From Acidimicrobiales bacterium (GTDB lineage: Bacteria; Actinomycetota; Acidimicrobiia; Acidimicrobiales; MedAcidi-G1), in assembly GCA_029242745.1 (NCBI GenBank), contig JAQWTI010000004.1, positions 1-64,000 of the forward strand: 64,000 nt of DNA, in the 5' to 3' direction. Positions 15,939 through 25,389 of the stretch are shown piece after piece. The translations under genes were made by a program, and so were the position numbers. Numbering within the stretch: the first letter of the stretch is position 1; every line of letters starts with the position of its first letter. The notes beneath the pieces are model-generated. The model ran no database searches. It saw only the letters and a program-made list of their open reading frames with translations, and had not been told where the DNA came from.

Positions 15939-17708
15939 ATGGACAGACTGCTCGTATCGACGGCAATCGAGGAGTCGTGGGGAGAGTCCGAACCGGTGTT
16001 GTTCCTCGGGGAGTGGTGTCGCCTCTTTTCCAGACGTCACCGGTGGGAAGGAATCAATGCTCAGGTTGCTCCCTATCACTGGTCCGATCGAGAGAAGGTC
16101 GAAGCTGATAGGACCTATCTTTGGGAGCTTCATGAACGTCTGCTCGAGAGTCTGGCCCATAAGTTAAATGAGGTCCAAGGGGTTGACCATGGACTCCGGT
16201 ACTGGCGGATTTTGATTGGACCCTGGTTGGGCTACTTCACTCAGGCCCTTTTTGATCGCTGGGAGCAGATTGCTCTGTCGACTGTTCAATTTGAGATTTC
16301 TGAGACGGTTGTTCTTGATGGGCTGTCTGATGCCCGCTGTGGGGTTGACATGGCTGATTACCTCGGCCTTGGAAACAGTTGGCAGTGGAATCACTATTTG
16401 ACGGCTGAGATTATTCAGGGATTCACTGGCATCGGCTGCCGGCTTGTCGACGGAGGAGCGACGGAGTCCATCAGCTTGTCCGATGAGGAAGATCCGCCGA
16501 TGTCGATAGCGCACCGGGCCGCAGTCTTGGGGTCCCGACTGTCTCGTCTGTTGGCTCGAAACTCGGATGTAGTTGTCATTAATTCATGCCTTCGCTCGTT
16601 ACGAACGGAGCTGGACCTCCAACGAAGGCTGGGGCAGTTCCCTTCCCTTAGGGCGTTCCAGCCAGTTGAACCGTGCCCGTTTGATCCCACAACCCGTGGG
16701 TGGGATCTCGCTTTTGATCCGCTTGGAACATCAGGATTTGAACGGTGCCTTAGCTCGTTTGTGTCGCGATTCATTCCAATTAGTTATCTAGAGGGCTACC
16801 ACCCGCTAGTCGAACAAGCAGAGAATTGGGGTTGGCCTAAGAGACCCAGGGCAATTTTTACCTCTGCTTCCCATTTCTTTGATGATGTGTTTAAAGCCGG
16901 GTGTGCTGAGAGAGTTGAACGGGGGTCGCCGCTGGTAGTAGGGCAGCACGGTGGGCATATCGGGATGGGCTGGTCTTTTAATCACGACCACCAAGCAGAG
17001 ATTTCTGACGTCATCCTTAGTTGGGGGTGGGAAGATCCGACTGAACCAAAGGTGCGCCCAGTTGGGATGACGAAGGACCTGGTGCTCAAGAGAGACCGCG
17101 AGATTCCGGCGTCCCGGGCAGTCATCGTCATGGGAAACGAGGTGACACAGGTCGGTGCGCTCTCGAGTGCAGCGCTGTCCAGTCAGTTTCTTGACTACAT
17201 GGGAGAACAGATGTGCTTCATGGAGTCGCTGGATCAGACGGTGAGAAATGCATTACTTGTCCGGCTTTCGAGATATGACGGTGACTGGTGTTTTGGGGAA
17301 CGACTAGAGGACCGGTTCCCAGATCTAGAACTGGACAATGGTAAGCGACCTATTAGTGATCTCCTAAGTGAAGCGCGCCTATACATCGCTACAAATAACG
17401 GCACGACCTTCCTAGAGTCCATTTTTCTCGATATACCGACGGTGATGTTCTGGAACACTGAGATGTGGGGGATTACCGAACTGGCAAGACCGGCTTTTGA
17501 TCAGCTCTCAGCTGCGGGTGTGTTCTTCGACAACCCAATCGAGGCTGCAAAGCATGTGTCAGCAGTTTGGGGCGATGTCGGATCCTGGTGGGCCAGCTCT
17601 GATGTGCGAGAAGCTGTTGAGGCTTTTTCGTTTGAGTTTTGTCGCCAGATACCTGACGTCGTAGATGAGGTCCGGCGTGTGCTCACTGAGGTTGGAGCGG
17701 ATAGGTGA
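15939..17708 (+). CDS. LIC12162-type putative transferase
   Basis: A 589-residue protein resembling the LIC12162 (TIGR04331) family of putative transferases found in surface-polysaccharide loci. The start RLLVSTAIEESWGESEPVLFLG fragment and LRYWRILIGPWLGYF are typical. Near the C-terminus, LYIATNNGTTFLESIFLDIPTVMFW resembles the nucleotide-sugar-binding half of GT-B enzymes, where small residues and a conserved acidic residue bind the donor. The biochemical activity is unproven; transfer of a nonulosonic acid or another unusual sugar is plausible given the CMP-sugar genes beside it. It heads a long operon and overlaps the ABC exporter gene by 4 nt. Confidence 0.78.
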   Translation: MDRLLVSTAIEESWGESEPVLFLGEWCRLFSRRHRWEGINAQVAPYHWSDREKVEADRTYLWELHERLLESLAHKLNEVQGVDHGLRYWRILIGPWLGYFTQALFDRWEQIALSTVQFEISETVVLDGLSDARCGVDMADYLGLGNSWQWNHYLTAEIIQGFTGIGCRLVDGGATESISLSDEEDPPMSIAHRAAVLGSRLSRLLARNSDVVVINSCLRSLRTELDLQRRLGQFPSLRAFQPVEPCPFDPTTRGWDLAFDPLGTSGFERCLSSFVSRFIPISYLEGYHPLVEQAENWGWPKRPRAIFTSASHFFDDVFKAGCAERVERGSPLVVGQHGGHIGMGWSFNHDHQAEISDVILSWGWEDPTEPKVRPVGMTKDLVLKRDREIPASRAVIVMGNEVTQVGALSSAALSSQFLDYMGEQMCFMESLDQTVRNALLVRLSRYDGDWCFGERLEDRFPDLELDNGKRPISDLLSEARLYIATNNGTTFLESIFLDIPTVMFWNTEMWGITELARPAFDQLSAAGVFFDNPIEAAKHVSAVWGDVGSWWASSDVREAVEAFSFEFCRQIPDVVDEVRRVLTEVGADR

Positions 17709-19534
17709 AAGAACAGGAATCTGAGGAGATCCCGTTCCCTGGTTTACTCAGCGGTCTTTGGGGGCATCTCAATCGACGTAGACAATGGCAGACGCTGGCT
17801 GTCACGATCCTGATGTTCTTTAGCGCGTTTGCCGAGGTCATCACGTTAGGTGCGGTGGTCCCTTTTATCGCAGTGCTCGTAGAGCCCGAACGTGCTCTGG
17901 CCTTCGGACCAGTGCCGCAAGTAGCCGAATGGTTTGGGATTACATCGGGAGAGGAGTTGGTATTTCCATTGGCTGGCGCATTCTTGGTGGCAGCGCTAGG
18001 GGCTGCAAGTCTGAGGTTCATGGTCCTCTGGACAACCACCCGTCTAGCGATGGCAACCGGTGCGGAGTTAGCGACCAAGGCCTTTGAACAAACCCTCTAC
18101 CAGCCTTACGACGTGCATGTTCGACGTCATTCCAGTGAGGTGACCAGTGGAGTAATACAGAAGGTTGAAACCATTGTTCACGGCATGCTGGTTCCTCTTC
18201 AGCAGGCGGCCGGGTCGGTCCTTACCCTCGTCAGCGTCACCGTGGCTCTTCTGCTGATTGATGCTCAGATCGCATTAGCGGCTGTCGTAGTCATTGGTGG
18301 GGGATACTTTCTGATCTCGCGCGCGGTTAGTGGAAGCTTGCTGCGAAATGGTCGTCATGTTGCCAAAACGCAAGTTCAGGTGTTGAAAGTTATCCAGGAG
18401 TCCATTGGAGGGATACGAGACGTACTGATCAACGGCACTCAAGCGCTCTTCGTGGATCAGTTCAGAAGATCTGATGGCCAGCGTCGGCGATCTCAGGCTT
18501 CCACCGAGGTGCTCCAACAGTCACCAAGGCTTTTCATGGAAGCGATAGTCATGATTTTGCTTGTGTCTTTGGTGATGATCATTCGTGGGCGAGACGGGGG
18601 CGTTGTCTCCAACCTTCCTGAATTAGCAGCATTCGCTGTTGCTGGACAACGCATGCTTCCTATCAGCCAACAGTTATATGCCACGGTGAGCACCATGAAG
18701 ACTTTCCAGCCGCTTCTCTCAGGAGCGTTAAAAATTCTGGATGAACCCATCAGCGAGGTCGAGAGGTTTGAAAGAGGTGACGCCTTTTCGTTTGCTTCAT
18801 CGCTGGAATGCACCGAGTTGTCGTTCCGCTACGACAAAGATGAACCGTGGGTGCTCGACAAGATCAATCTCAATATTCCAAAGGGGTCCCGAGTGGGGCT
18901 GGTCGGTGAGACAGGAAGTGGAAAGTCCACGCTGCTCGATTTGATGATGGGTTTGCTTGAACCCACTTCTGGAACGCTGACCATCGATGGAGTCTTGTTG
19001 GAGGGAGAAGTTGTTAGAGCGTGGCGTAGTTCGATCGCCCACGTCTCACAGGACATCTTCCTTCTTGATTCGTCATTTGCTGAGAACATTGCTTTTGGGG
19101 TTCCGGAGGATTTGATTGATTATCAACTGGTTAGGGAGTCAGCGAGGCGTGCCCAGATCGACAGCTTCATAATCTCTGAACCGGATGGCTATGAAACCAT
19201 CGTGGGTGAACGAGGTGTGCGGCTTTCCGGTGGCGAGCGACAGCGAGTTGGCGTAGCGCGAGCTTTATACAGGGGCGCACCTGTCTTGATTTTAGATGAG
19301 GCCACTAGCGGGTTGGACTCCGTGACTGAGAGATTGGTATTGAGCGAGGTCACCGTCTCAGCGGCTGGCACCACAGTGATTATGGTTGCCCATCGACTTT
19401 CGACGCTGAGGGACTGTGATCAGATCTTCGAAGTGAAAGACGGACGGATAGCTGCTTCAGGTCGATTCGAGGATCTAATTAAATCGAGTGATTCTTTCCG
19501 GGAGATGGCTCGTTCATGGGTAGACAAGGAATGA
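17705..19534 (+). CDS. ABC exporter, MsbA/PglK-like (fused permease and ATPase)
   Basis: A 609-residue half-transporter. About residues 20-340 are a six-helix ABC exporter membrane domain. The ATPase domain has Walker A GETGSGKST (near 401), signature LSGGERQRVG (near 506), Walker B LILDEATSG (near 527) and the H-loop VAHRLS. It would work as a homodimer in the cytoplasmic membrane. Placed between surface-sugar genes, with no Wzx flippase or Wzy polymerase in the window, it is a good candidate for a PglK-like flippase of lipid-linked oligosaccharide; this is inference. It starts with GTG overlapping the previous stop. A 46-nt gap separates it from the epimerase gene. Confidence 0.88.
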   Translation: MKEQESEEIPFPGLLSGLWGHLNRRRQWQTLAVTILMFFSAFAEVITLGAVVPFIAVLVEPERALAFGPVPQVAEWFGITSGEELVFPLAGAFLVAALGAASLRFMVLWTTTRLAMATGAELATKAFEQTLYQPYDVHVRRHSSEVTSGVIQKVETIVHGMLVPLQQAAGSVLTLVSVTVALLLIDAQIALAAVVVIGGGYFLISRAVSGSLLRNGRHVAKTQVQVLKVIQESIGGIRDVLINGTQALFVDQFRRSDGQRRRSQASTEVLQQSPRLFMEAIVMILLVSLVMIIRGRDGGVVSNLPELAAFAVAGQRMLPISQQLYATVSTMKTFQPLLSGALKILDEPISEVERFERGDAFSFASSLECTELSFRYDKDEPWVLDKINLNIPKGSRVGLVGETGSGKSTLLDLMMGLLEPTSGTLTIDGVLLEGEVVRAWRSSIAHVSQDIFLLDSSFAENIAFGVPEDLIDYQLVRESARRAQIDSFIISEPDGYETIVGERGVRLSGGERQRVGVARALYRGAPVLILDEATSGLDSVTERLVLSEVTVSAAGTTVIMVAHRLSTLRDCDQIFEVKDGRIAASGRFEDLIKSSDSFREMARSWVDKE

Positions 19535-19580
19535 GTGAACAGGGTCGTATTGAGGACATGAGATGGGACTGACGATCTAG

Positions 19581-20549
19581 ATGATTTTGGATGGCGCAAA
19601 GGTCGTAGTAGTCGGTGGTGCTGGCTTGATTGGTTCCCACACCGTCGACCTGCTTTTGAGCGAAGATGTTGACGAGGTGATCGTCTTCGACAATTTGGTA
19701 CGCGGAACTACTGAGAACCTCAATGAAGCACTTGCTGACTCTCGGTGTCGACTCGTTACTGGCGATCTCGCTGACAGCGATGCTCTGCGGGAAGCATTCC
19801 GTGGAGTCGACGGGGTCTTTCACTTTGCTGCTCTATGGCTTCTGCACAGTCAAGAAAAGCCTCGAGATGGTTTCGATGTCAACCTGATGGGGACTTTCAA
19901 TTTGTTGGAGGCCTGCCGGGACGAAGGTGTTGGCCGGCTTGTGTTCTCGTCGTCGGCTTCGGTTTATGGCGACGCAGTCGAGGAACCGATGACTGAGCTG
20001 CACCCGTTTAACAACACTACGGTTTACGGGGCGACGAAGATCGCCGGCGAGGCGCTGGCCACTTCATTTCATCATCGAGATGGCCTGGAGTACGTTGGTC
20101 TCCGATATTTCAACGTTTACGGACCTCGGCAGGACTACAAGGGCGCTTATGTGGCCGTCATTATGAAGATGCTGGATCGGCTGGATCGTGGGGAACCTCC
20201 GATTGTCTTCGGCGACGGCACTCAGGCCTTTGATTTCGTTAGCGTTCGAGATTGTGCCCGAGCAAACATTGCTGCAATGAACGCTGATGTAAACGATCGG
20301 GTTTACAACGTATGCACTGGGCACCAGACATCTATCGCTGAGATCGCAGCCCTACTGATTGATTTGACCGGGCAGGACGTCGGAATCGATTTCCACTCGG
20401 AGGAGACCTCGTTTGTTCGAAACCGAATCGGTGATCCGACCCGGGCTCGTGAGGAGTTGGGATTTGTGGCTGAAATTAACCTCGTTGAAGGCCTGCGCGA
20501 TCTGATCAGGTGGCGTGGCGAGCATCAACAGAAAGCAGAGGCAGAGTGA
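19581..20549 (+). CDS. NAD-dependent nucleotide-sugar epimerase/dehydratase (extended SDR)
   Basis: A 322-residue extended SDR with the cofactor loop VVGGAGLIGSH (about 10-20), SSSASVYGD and a catalytic Tyr-x3-Lys in VYGATKIAGE (near 148-153). RYFNVYGPRQ and FDFVSVRDCA are typical of UDP-sugar 4-epimerases and related dehydratases. It could be a UDP-GlcNAc/GlcNAcA 4-epimerase or other modifier feeding the amino-sugar enzymes that follow. It overlaps the aminotransferase gene by 4 nt (GTGA). Substrate and reaction type cannot be fixed from sequence alone. Confidence 0.82.
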   Translation: MILDGAKVVVVGGAGLIGSHTVDLLLSEDVDEVIVFDNLVRGTTENLNEALADSRCRLVTGDLADSDALREAFRGVDGVFHFAALWLLHSQEKPRDGFDVNLMGTFNLLEACRDEGVGRLVFSSSASVYGDAVEEPMTELHPFNNTTVYGATKIAGEALATSFHHRDGLEYVGLRYFNVYGPRQDYKGAYVAVIMKMLDRLDRGEPPIVFGDGTQAFDFVSVRDCARANIAAMNADVNDRVYNVCTGHQTSIAEIAALLIDLTGQDVGIDFHSEETSFVRNRIGDPTRAREELGFVAEINLVEGLRDLIRWRGEHQQKAEAE

Positions 20550-21664
20550 AGCCACCGCTTCCGTTTATTGATCTGGCTGCACAGCGACAAAAGCTTGGAA
20601 AGCGGATCGACGAGCGGATCAAGACGGTTTTGGACCACGGTTCCTACCTCATGGGTCCCGAGATCGAAATCCTTGAGCAAGTCTTAGTGGGTCGCTCCGG
20701 GCGTCGTCACTGCATCTCCTGTGCATCTGGAACAGATGCACTGCAGATGGCCATGATGGCTCTAGGGGTCGGTCCTGGGGATCGTGTGATCGTCCCTGAC
20801 TTCACGTTCATCGCTACGGCTGAGGCCGTTCGACTGGTGGGCGCTCAGCCCGTTTTCGCAGATATCGACGCGATGTCGTACTGCCTGTCTCTGGATTCAG
20901 TTGAATCAATATTTGAAGATGATGACTCAACAATTGTTGGAGTAATCACCGTTGACCTCTTCGGGCATCCTTCGCAATCTAGGCAGATAGAGGATTTGGC
21001 TGGGAGTCGAGGAGCATGGTTGATAGTGGACGCCGCCCAGTCTTTCGGAGCAACGAGAGGTGGAGAGAGTTGCCTCGCTCCAGGAGTGATGTCGACTACG
21101 TCGTTCTATCCGTCTAAGCCACTCGGTGGTTATGGGGATGGTGGAGCCATATTCTGTGATGACGATGGTCTTGCTGGAGACCTTCGGTCGATCCGTGTTC
21201 ACGGAAGTGGTGAGGTAGCTGGATCCCATGACCGGCTGGGCATTACGGGCCGCCTTGACACCATCCAAGCTGCGGTCTTGCTTACGAAGTTGGAGGTCTT
21301 CGACCAAGAACTCGAGTGTCGGCAGAAGATAGCGAGCCGCTTTGGGCAAGCTCTTGGAGAGTCAATTCGGGTGCCATCGGTGGAAGATGGTGCTACAAGT
21401 GTTTGGGCGCAGTACACCGTCGAAGTTGATGACCGCGACGAGATAAGACAGTTCCTTAATGAAGTGGGGATTCCAACATGTGTTTTCTACCCTCGGAGGG
21501 TTAGTACGAATCTGCCATACCGTTCATTTGAACTCGCTCCAGACGGAGTCCCGGTAGCAGAGAGGGCTACATCCAGAGTCATGAGTCTGCCCATGCACCC
21601 GTATTTGACGGATAGTGACCAGGACCGAATTGTGAGTGAACTGCTTCAGGCATTGGAGAACTAG
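20546..21664 (+). CDS. DegT/DnrJ/EryC1/StrS aminotransferase (WbpE-like)
   Basis: A 372-residue PLP-dependent sugar aminotransferase. The internal aldimine lysine is K191 in FYPSKPLGGYGDGG. The PLP-binding acidic motif is IVDAAQSFGA and the N-terminal SGTDALQMA helix binds the phosphate. The frame is open upstream to 20510, but GTG 20546 overlaps the epimerase stop and gives the family-typical start (KPPLPFIDLAAQ). With the following acetyltransferase and oxidoreductase it fits the WbpB-WbpE-WbpD route that adds and acetylates a 3-amino group on a UDP-2-acetamido sugar. Assignment to that route is inference from gene company. Confidence 0.85.
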   Translation: MKPPLPFIDLAAQRQKLGKRIDERIKTVLDHGSYLMGPEIEILEQVLVGRSGRRHCISCASGTDALQMAMMALGVGPGDRVIVPDFTFIATAEAVRLVGAQPVFADIDAMSYCLSLDSVESIFEDDDSTIVGVITVDLFGHPSQSRQIEDLAGSRGAWLIVDAAQSFGATRGGESCLAPGVMSTTSFYPSKPLGGYGDGGAIFCDDDGLAGDLRSIRVHGSGEVAGSHDRLGITGRLDTIQAAVLLTKLEVFDQELECRQKIASRFGQALGESIRVPSVEDGATSVWAQYTVEVDDRDEIRQFLNEVGIPTCVFYPRRVSTNLPYRSFELAPDGVPVAERATSRVMSLPMHPYLTDSDQDRIVSELLQALEN

Positions 21665-22143
21665 TGAAATCAGTACAGGTCGACGGTTCCGCAGAGGTAT
21701 CTCCTGATGCACTCGTTGGTTCAGGGACAATAATTTGGAACTGGACCAAAGTTCGCGAAAGGGCTCGGATCGGTCAGGATGTGAGTATTGGTCAACACTG
21801 TTACATCGATCATGACGTGGAGATTGGTGACCGCTGCAAGATTCAAAACAGTGTGAACCTCTATCACGGTGTATCTGTCGGTAACGAGGTGTTTATCGGT
21901 CCTTCGGTTACTTTCACCAACGATCTGCATCCCAGGGCCATGGGAGATTGGGAGGTCACGACGACGCGGGTTAATGATGGAGTGTCGATTGGCGCAAATG
22001 CGACCATTGTCTGCGGCATCGAAATAGGCGCCGGCGCACTCGTTGGAGCGGGTTCCGTAGTGATCGACGATGTGCCACCCCGCACCGTGGTCGTCGGAAA
22101 TCCAGCGCGTGTCGTGCGCCGACTAGATGAGGAGCCGAGTTGA
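21664..22143 (+). CDS. hexapeptide-repeat sugar N-acetyltransferase (WbpD/WlbB-like)
   Basis: A 159-residue left-handed beta-helix acyltransferase made of repeated hexapeptides (for example ARIGQDVSIGQHCYI and DGVSIGANATIVCG). The motif FTNDLHPRA is characteristic of the WbpD/WlbB group, which acetylates the 3-amino group of UDP-2-acetamido-3-amino-glucuronate using acetyl-CoA. The protein would be a trimer. It starts with a GTG overlapping the previous TAG by 1 nt, and its stop overlaps the next start by 1 nt. Position between aminotransferase and oxidoreductase genes strengthens the call. Confidence 0.83.
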   Translation: MKSVQVDGSAEVSPDALVGSGTIIWNWTKVRERARIGQDVSIGQHCYIDHDVEIGDRCKIQNSVNLYHGVSVGNEVFIGPSVTFTNDLHPRAMGDWEVTTTRVNDGVSIGANATIVCGIEIGAGALVGAGSVVIDDVPPRTVVVGNPARVVRRLDEEPS

Positions 22144-23114
22144 TGGCCGGTTCAATTTCTGTCGCAGTAATCGGTGTTGGACACATGGGGAAAAATCACG
22201 CCAGGTGCCTTTCGTCGATGAAGGACGTGGACCTCATGGCGGTGGTCGACGCTGATGAAGAGAGTCGGCGTTCGATCGCCAGTGCATTCGGATGTATGGC
22301 TATTGCGTCAATTGACGAGCTCCCCCCGGTGGATGCCGCAGTCGTCGCTGTCCCGTCAGCGCTCCATGACACGGTCGGATGTGCCCTGATGGAACGGGGC
22401 ATCCACTGCTTGATAGAAAAACCTCTGGCCCTCGACTCTGAAGGGGCACGCCGGCTAATAGACGTGAGTAATCGGACAGAAAGAATTCTTCAGGTCGGCC
22501 ATGTTGAGCGATTCAACCCTGCGGTACGGCAACTCCGAGAACTGCTAGATGGCGAGAAGATTCTGGCCGTTAACGCCCGGCGGATGAGCGCCTTTAGTTC
22601 TCGAGTCCACGACATCGACGTGGTAATGGACCTGATGGTGCACGACCTAGACGTAATGCTATTTCTCATGGGTGAGGACGTCGTGGAGGTCGTAGCGCGT
22701 GGAATCGATGGTCCACACGGCTCTGACCACGTTACGGCTCTAGTTGGTTTTGAAGGTGGGCGGATGGCCTCATTGACGGCTAGTCGAATCACTCAGAATC
22801 AGATACGGCAATTGGAGGTCACGACCAAAGACCGGTTCTTCACAGTCGACTATGCGAATCAGGAACTCCTGATTTTCCGGCAAGGCAGGATTGGTGGAGT
22901 TGGAGATGAGAAGTTTGATGGCCGGTACGTGCTCGACGTCGAGACGCGCCGGGTGTTCGTGCGCCGAGCAGAGCCTCTAGTGGCTGAACTTGAACACTTC
23001 ATTGGGGCCGTGCGGGGAGAACATCCTGCTGAAGTAGATGGCCAGCGGGCCCTGGCGGCTCTTGAGTTGGTTTGGTTGATACAGGACGGTTTGGCTGAAT
23101 CGGGCCAAGAATGA
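22143..23114 (+). CDS. Gfo/Idh/MocA oxidoreductase, WbpB/WlbA-like
   Basis: A 323-residue oxidoreductase with VAVIGVGHMGKNHARCL (cofactor loop), LIEKPLAL, VGHVERFNPAVR and the catalytic-helix pair in LMVHDLDVMLFL. This set is typical of the WbpB/WlbA group, which oxidises the 3-hydroxyl of UDP-GlcNAc-type sugars to a keto group for transamination. ATG 22143 is preferred to an in-frame TTG just before it. Together with genes at 20546 and 21664 it makes a three-enzyme 3-acetamido module. A WbpA-type 6-dehydrogenase, which normally precedes this step, is not in the window. Confidence 0.83.
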   Translation: MAGSISVAVIGVGHMGKNHARCLSSMKDVDLMAVVDADEESRRSIASAFGCMAIASIDELPPVDAAVVAVPSALHDTVGCALMERGIHCLIEKPLALDSEGARRLIDVSNRTERILQVGHVERFNPAVRQLRELLDGEKILAVNARRMSAFSSRVHDIDVVMDLMVHDLDVMLFLMGEDVVEVVARGIDGPHGSDHVTALVGFEGGRMASLTASRITQNQIRQLEVTTKDRFFTVDYANQELLIFRQGRIGGVGDEKFDGRYVLDVETRRVFVRRAEPLVAELEHFIGAVRGEHPAEVDGQRALAALELVWLIQDGLAESGQE

Positions 23115-24232
23115 GTCAAGACCGCATTCCGATTATCGTTCCAGACCTCAGATTTGACGAGGTTGAGTCTGACCTGCGTGCTGTCTTTGAGAGCGGGCAG
23201 TTAACGGCTGGACCTTTTGTAGAAAAGTTTGAGCAGGCGGTAGCTGAGTGGGTTGGGGTAAGTGACGCAGTTGCCACGACATCGGCGACCACAGCGCTTC
23301 ATTTGGCGCTTGCGGCCCTCGATGTGGGAGTGGGGGATGAGGTGCTTATGTCTGACTTCACCTTTCCGGCGACAGCGAACGCAGTGATCCAGACGGGGGC
23401 GACGCCAGTGTTTGTTGATTCTGGCGTCTCAGACTTCGCTATGGATGCAGATCAGGCCCGAGCACTTGCGACTGAACGGACCAGAGTGATCATGCCTGTA
23501 GATCCGTTTGGTCAACCCGCTGATCACGAGAAGATCTCAGCGGTAGCAGCTGACGTAGGAGCAAAGGTGATTGTCGATGCCGCCTGCTCGCTGGGAGGTG
23601 AGCGATTTGGATTGGCATGTGGATCCCACGGCGATATGGGGTGCTTTAGTTTCCATCCACGCAAGGTCGTGACTTCCGGTGAGGGTGGAATGATCGCCAC
23701 GTCGGATGCGACATTGGCGAACAGGTTGCGATCCCTCCGGAGCCATGGGGCGATACGAACTGAGAGCGCTGGGCTTTTATTTGCTGAGCCCGGGTACAAC
23801 TACCGGCTCAGCGAGGTCGCTGCGGTTATGGGATTGAATCAAGTCCGCCGACTGAATGAAATTTTGCTCGATCGCCGATTGACAGCATCTCGTTATGACG
23901 AGAAGCTCGTCAGTATCAGGGGTCTTCGAGTGCCTAGGCCAGCCAAAAATGTTAGTTGGTCCTATCAGTCATACGTAGTGGTGATAGATGACGGTGTTGA
24001 TCGAAATAGCGTGATTCGTCGGATGGCTGAGCGTCATGTCGAGACGACGATAGGGACTTATGCATGCCACCAGCACCCCGCATATGAACGCTGGGGTTAC
24101 AGCATTGGTGACCTGCCAAACTCTGACCGGTTTGCCAGACAAGCGCTAACTCTCCCGCTTCTGCCAAGAATGCCGGAGCAGACGGTCGACCGCGTTGTCG
24201 AAGCGCTCGCCTCGGTACTTGACTCAGAATGA
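23111..24232 (+). CDS. second DegT/DnrJ/EryC1/StrS aminotransferase
   Basis: A 373-residue PLP-dependent sugar aminotransferase. The probable PLP lysine is K185 in FSFHPRKVVTSGEGG, with IVDAACSLGG as the acidic cofactor motif and TTSATTALHLAL in the phosphate-binding region. The FHPRK form of the lysine motif is like 4-aminotransferases (perosamine/PglE type) more than the upstream paralogue, so it may add an amino group at C4 of a 4-keto-6-deoxy sugar. That is inference. It overlaps both neighbours by 4 nt and precedes two glycosyltransferase genes. Confidence 0.83.
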   Translation: MSQDRIPIIVPDLRFDEVESDLRAVFESGQLTAGPFVEKFEQAVAEWVGVSDAVATTSATTALHLALAALDVGVGDEVLMSDFTFPATANAVIQTGATPVFVDSGVSDFAMDADQARALATERTRVIMPVDPFGQPADHEKISAVAADVGAKVIVDAACSLGGERFGLACGSHGDMGCFSFHPRKVVTSGEGGMIATSDATLANRLRSLRSHGAIRTESAGLLFAEPGYNYRLSEVAAVMGLNQVRRLNEILLDRRLTASRYDEKLVSIRGLRVPRPAKNVSWSYQSYVVVIDDGVDRNSVIRRMAERHVETTIGTYACHQHPAYERWGYSIGDLPNSDRFARQALTLPLLPRMPEQTVDRVVEALASVLDSE

Positions 24233-25389
24233 GGATCGCTCTTTACGGTCCTTACATGTACGAGTTGGCCTCAGGGCTTAAGGAAAGTTCAGACCATGAA
24301 GTGCGGCTGTTTCTCGACAAAGCCACATTGCCAGGGTCGCTCCTCGCCGAGCCAAGTCTGAGTGATGCAGACTTTGTTGACATCGGACCTTGGGTTACCC
24401 GATATTCCATGCTCCGCCCGACAGCGTCGGAGATTGCTGTTCGATTGAGCGAGTTTGATGTCGCTCTGGTAACCGAGTTGGGCCCTGTGTTTGGTCCAGC
24501 GGCCGGTATCCCGTTTGTGTTTATTCCCACTGGATGGGATCTGACCTGCGGGCCTTTCCCAATTCGTTCAAGGGCCACTAGGTCGCGGGGCCTAGGAGAT
24601 CTTTCAGCCTTGGCTGTTGCTTATCGGATGCGCGCTGGGATTTCAAGAGCAAGTGGTATTTGGGGTGCTTCTTTTGCCCCTTTCGCTGACGCAGCAGCGA
24701 GGTTAGGAAATGAACTAACCAACGATTTGCCACAGCCGATTGATACAGAACTCTTTGCCCCAGGGTTGCATAGAGTTTCAGCTTCTGAGAAATCAGATCG
24801 CATCTCAATCTTCCATCCATCACGCATCATGATGTCTGCCGACCGGTTTCTTGTTGAGACTGGGCAGTGCAAGCGAAATGACCTGCTCTTTGAGGGTATG
24901 GCGCTCGCCATGTCTAGTGGCGTCGATGTCCATCTTCGACTTATCTGGCGAGACAACTGTCCAGACCAAGACATCGCTAGGCGACTCATCGAGGATCTAG
25001 GTCTGACTGAGAACGTGGAGTGGTTGGAGGCCGGAGACCCAAGTGGGTTCACCTGGAGGGAGTTGGCCGATCTCTATCGTGAATCGGACCTAGTCGTGGA
25101 CGAGTTTGGAGGATGGTTCGGTCTCGTGGCCCTAGAGGGAGCAGCGTGCGGCCGGCCAGTTCTTAACCACGTTGACCGTTTGACCATGAGCCAGAAGTAT
25201 CCAGACGGCCATCCGTTTCTGCAGGCGTCAAGTGCCGCAGAGGTCTGCGAGGTACTCGTTCGCCTCCTAGATGAGCGGACGCGAGAAGAAATCGGTGACA
25301 AATCTCGTCGCTGGGTGTTACGACACCACGACCGCTCGGTGGTAGGCCAGAGGGCAGTGGAAAATCTTAAGGGCATTGGTATTCAATGA
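24229..25389 (+). CDS. GT-B-like glycosyltransferase, tandem paralogue A
   Basis: A 386-residue protein with GT4-like layout. It starts IALYGPYMYELASGL, has VALVTELGPVFG and FIPTGWDLTCGPFP in the first domain, and a C-terminal half with IFHPSR, RLIWRDNCPD and FGLVALEGAACGRPVLN, the acidic motif that contacts the donor sugar. It is clearly homologous along its whole length to the next gene (by eye, roughly half the residues are identical), so the pair arose by tandem duplication. Both probably add sugars to the same glycan. It starts by ATGA overlap with the aminotransferase gene. Confidence 0.78.
   Translation: MRIALYGPYMYELASGLKESSDHEVRLFLDKATLPGSLLAEPSLSDADFVDIGPWVTRYSMLRPTASEIAVRLSEFDVALVTELGPVFGPAAGIPFVFIPTGWDLTCGPFPIRSRATRSRGLGDLSALAVAYRMRAGISRASGIWGASFAPFADAAARLGNELTNDLPQPIDTELFAPGLHRVSASEKSDRISIFHPSRIMMSADRFLVETGQCKRNDLLFEGMALAMSSGVDVHLRLIWRDNCPDQDIARRLIEDLGLTENVEWLEAGDPSGFTWRELADLYRESDLVVDEFGGWFGLVALEGAACGRPVLNHVDRLTMSQKYPDGHPFLQASSAAEVCEVLVRLLDERTREEIGDKSRRWVLRHHDRSVVGQRAVENLKGIGIQ

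Noticed and set aside
15828-16160. 110-codon minus-strand frame between the divergent operons
   Set aside because: It lies over the start of the LIC12162-type gene and has no recognisable motif or ribosome-binding site. It is a shadow frame.
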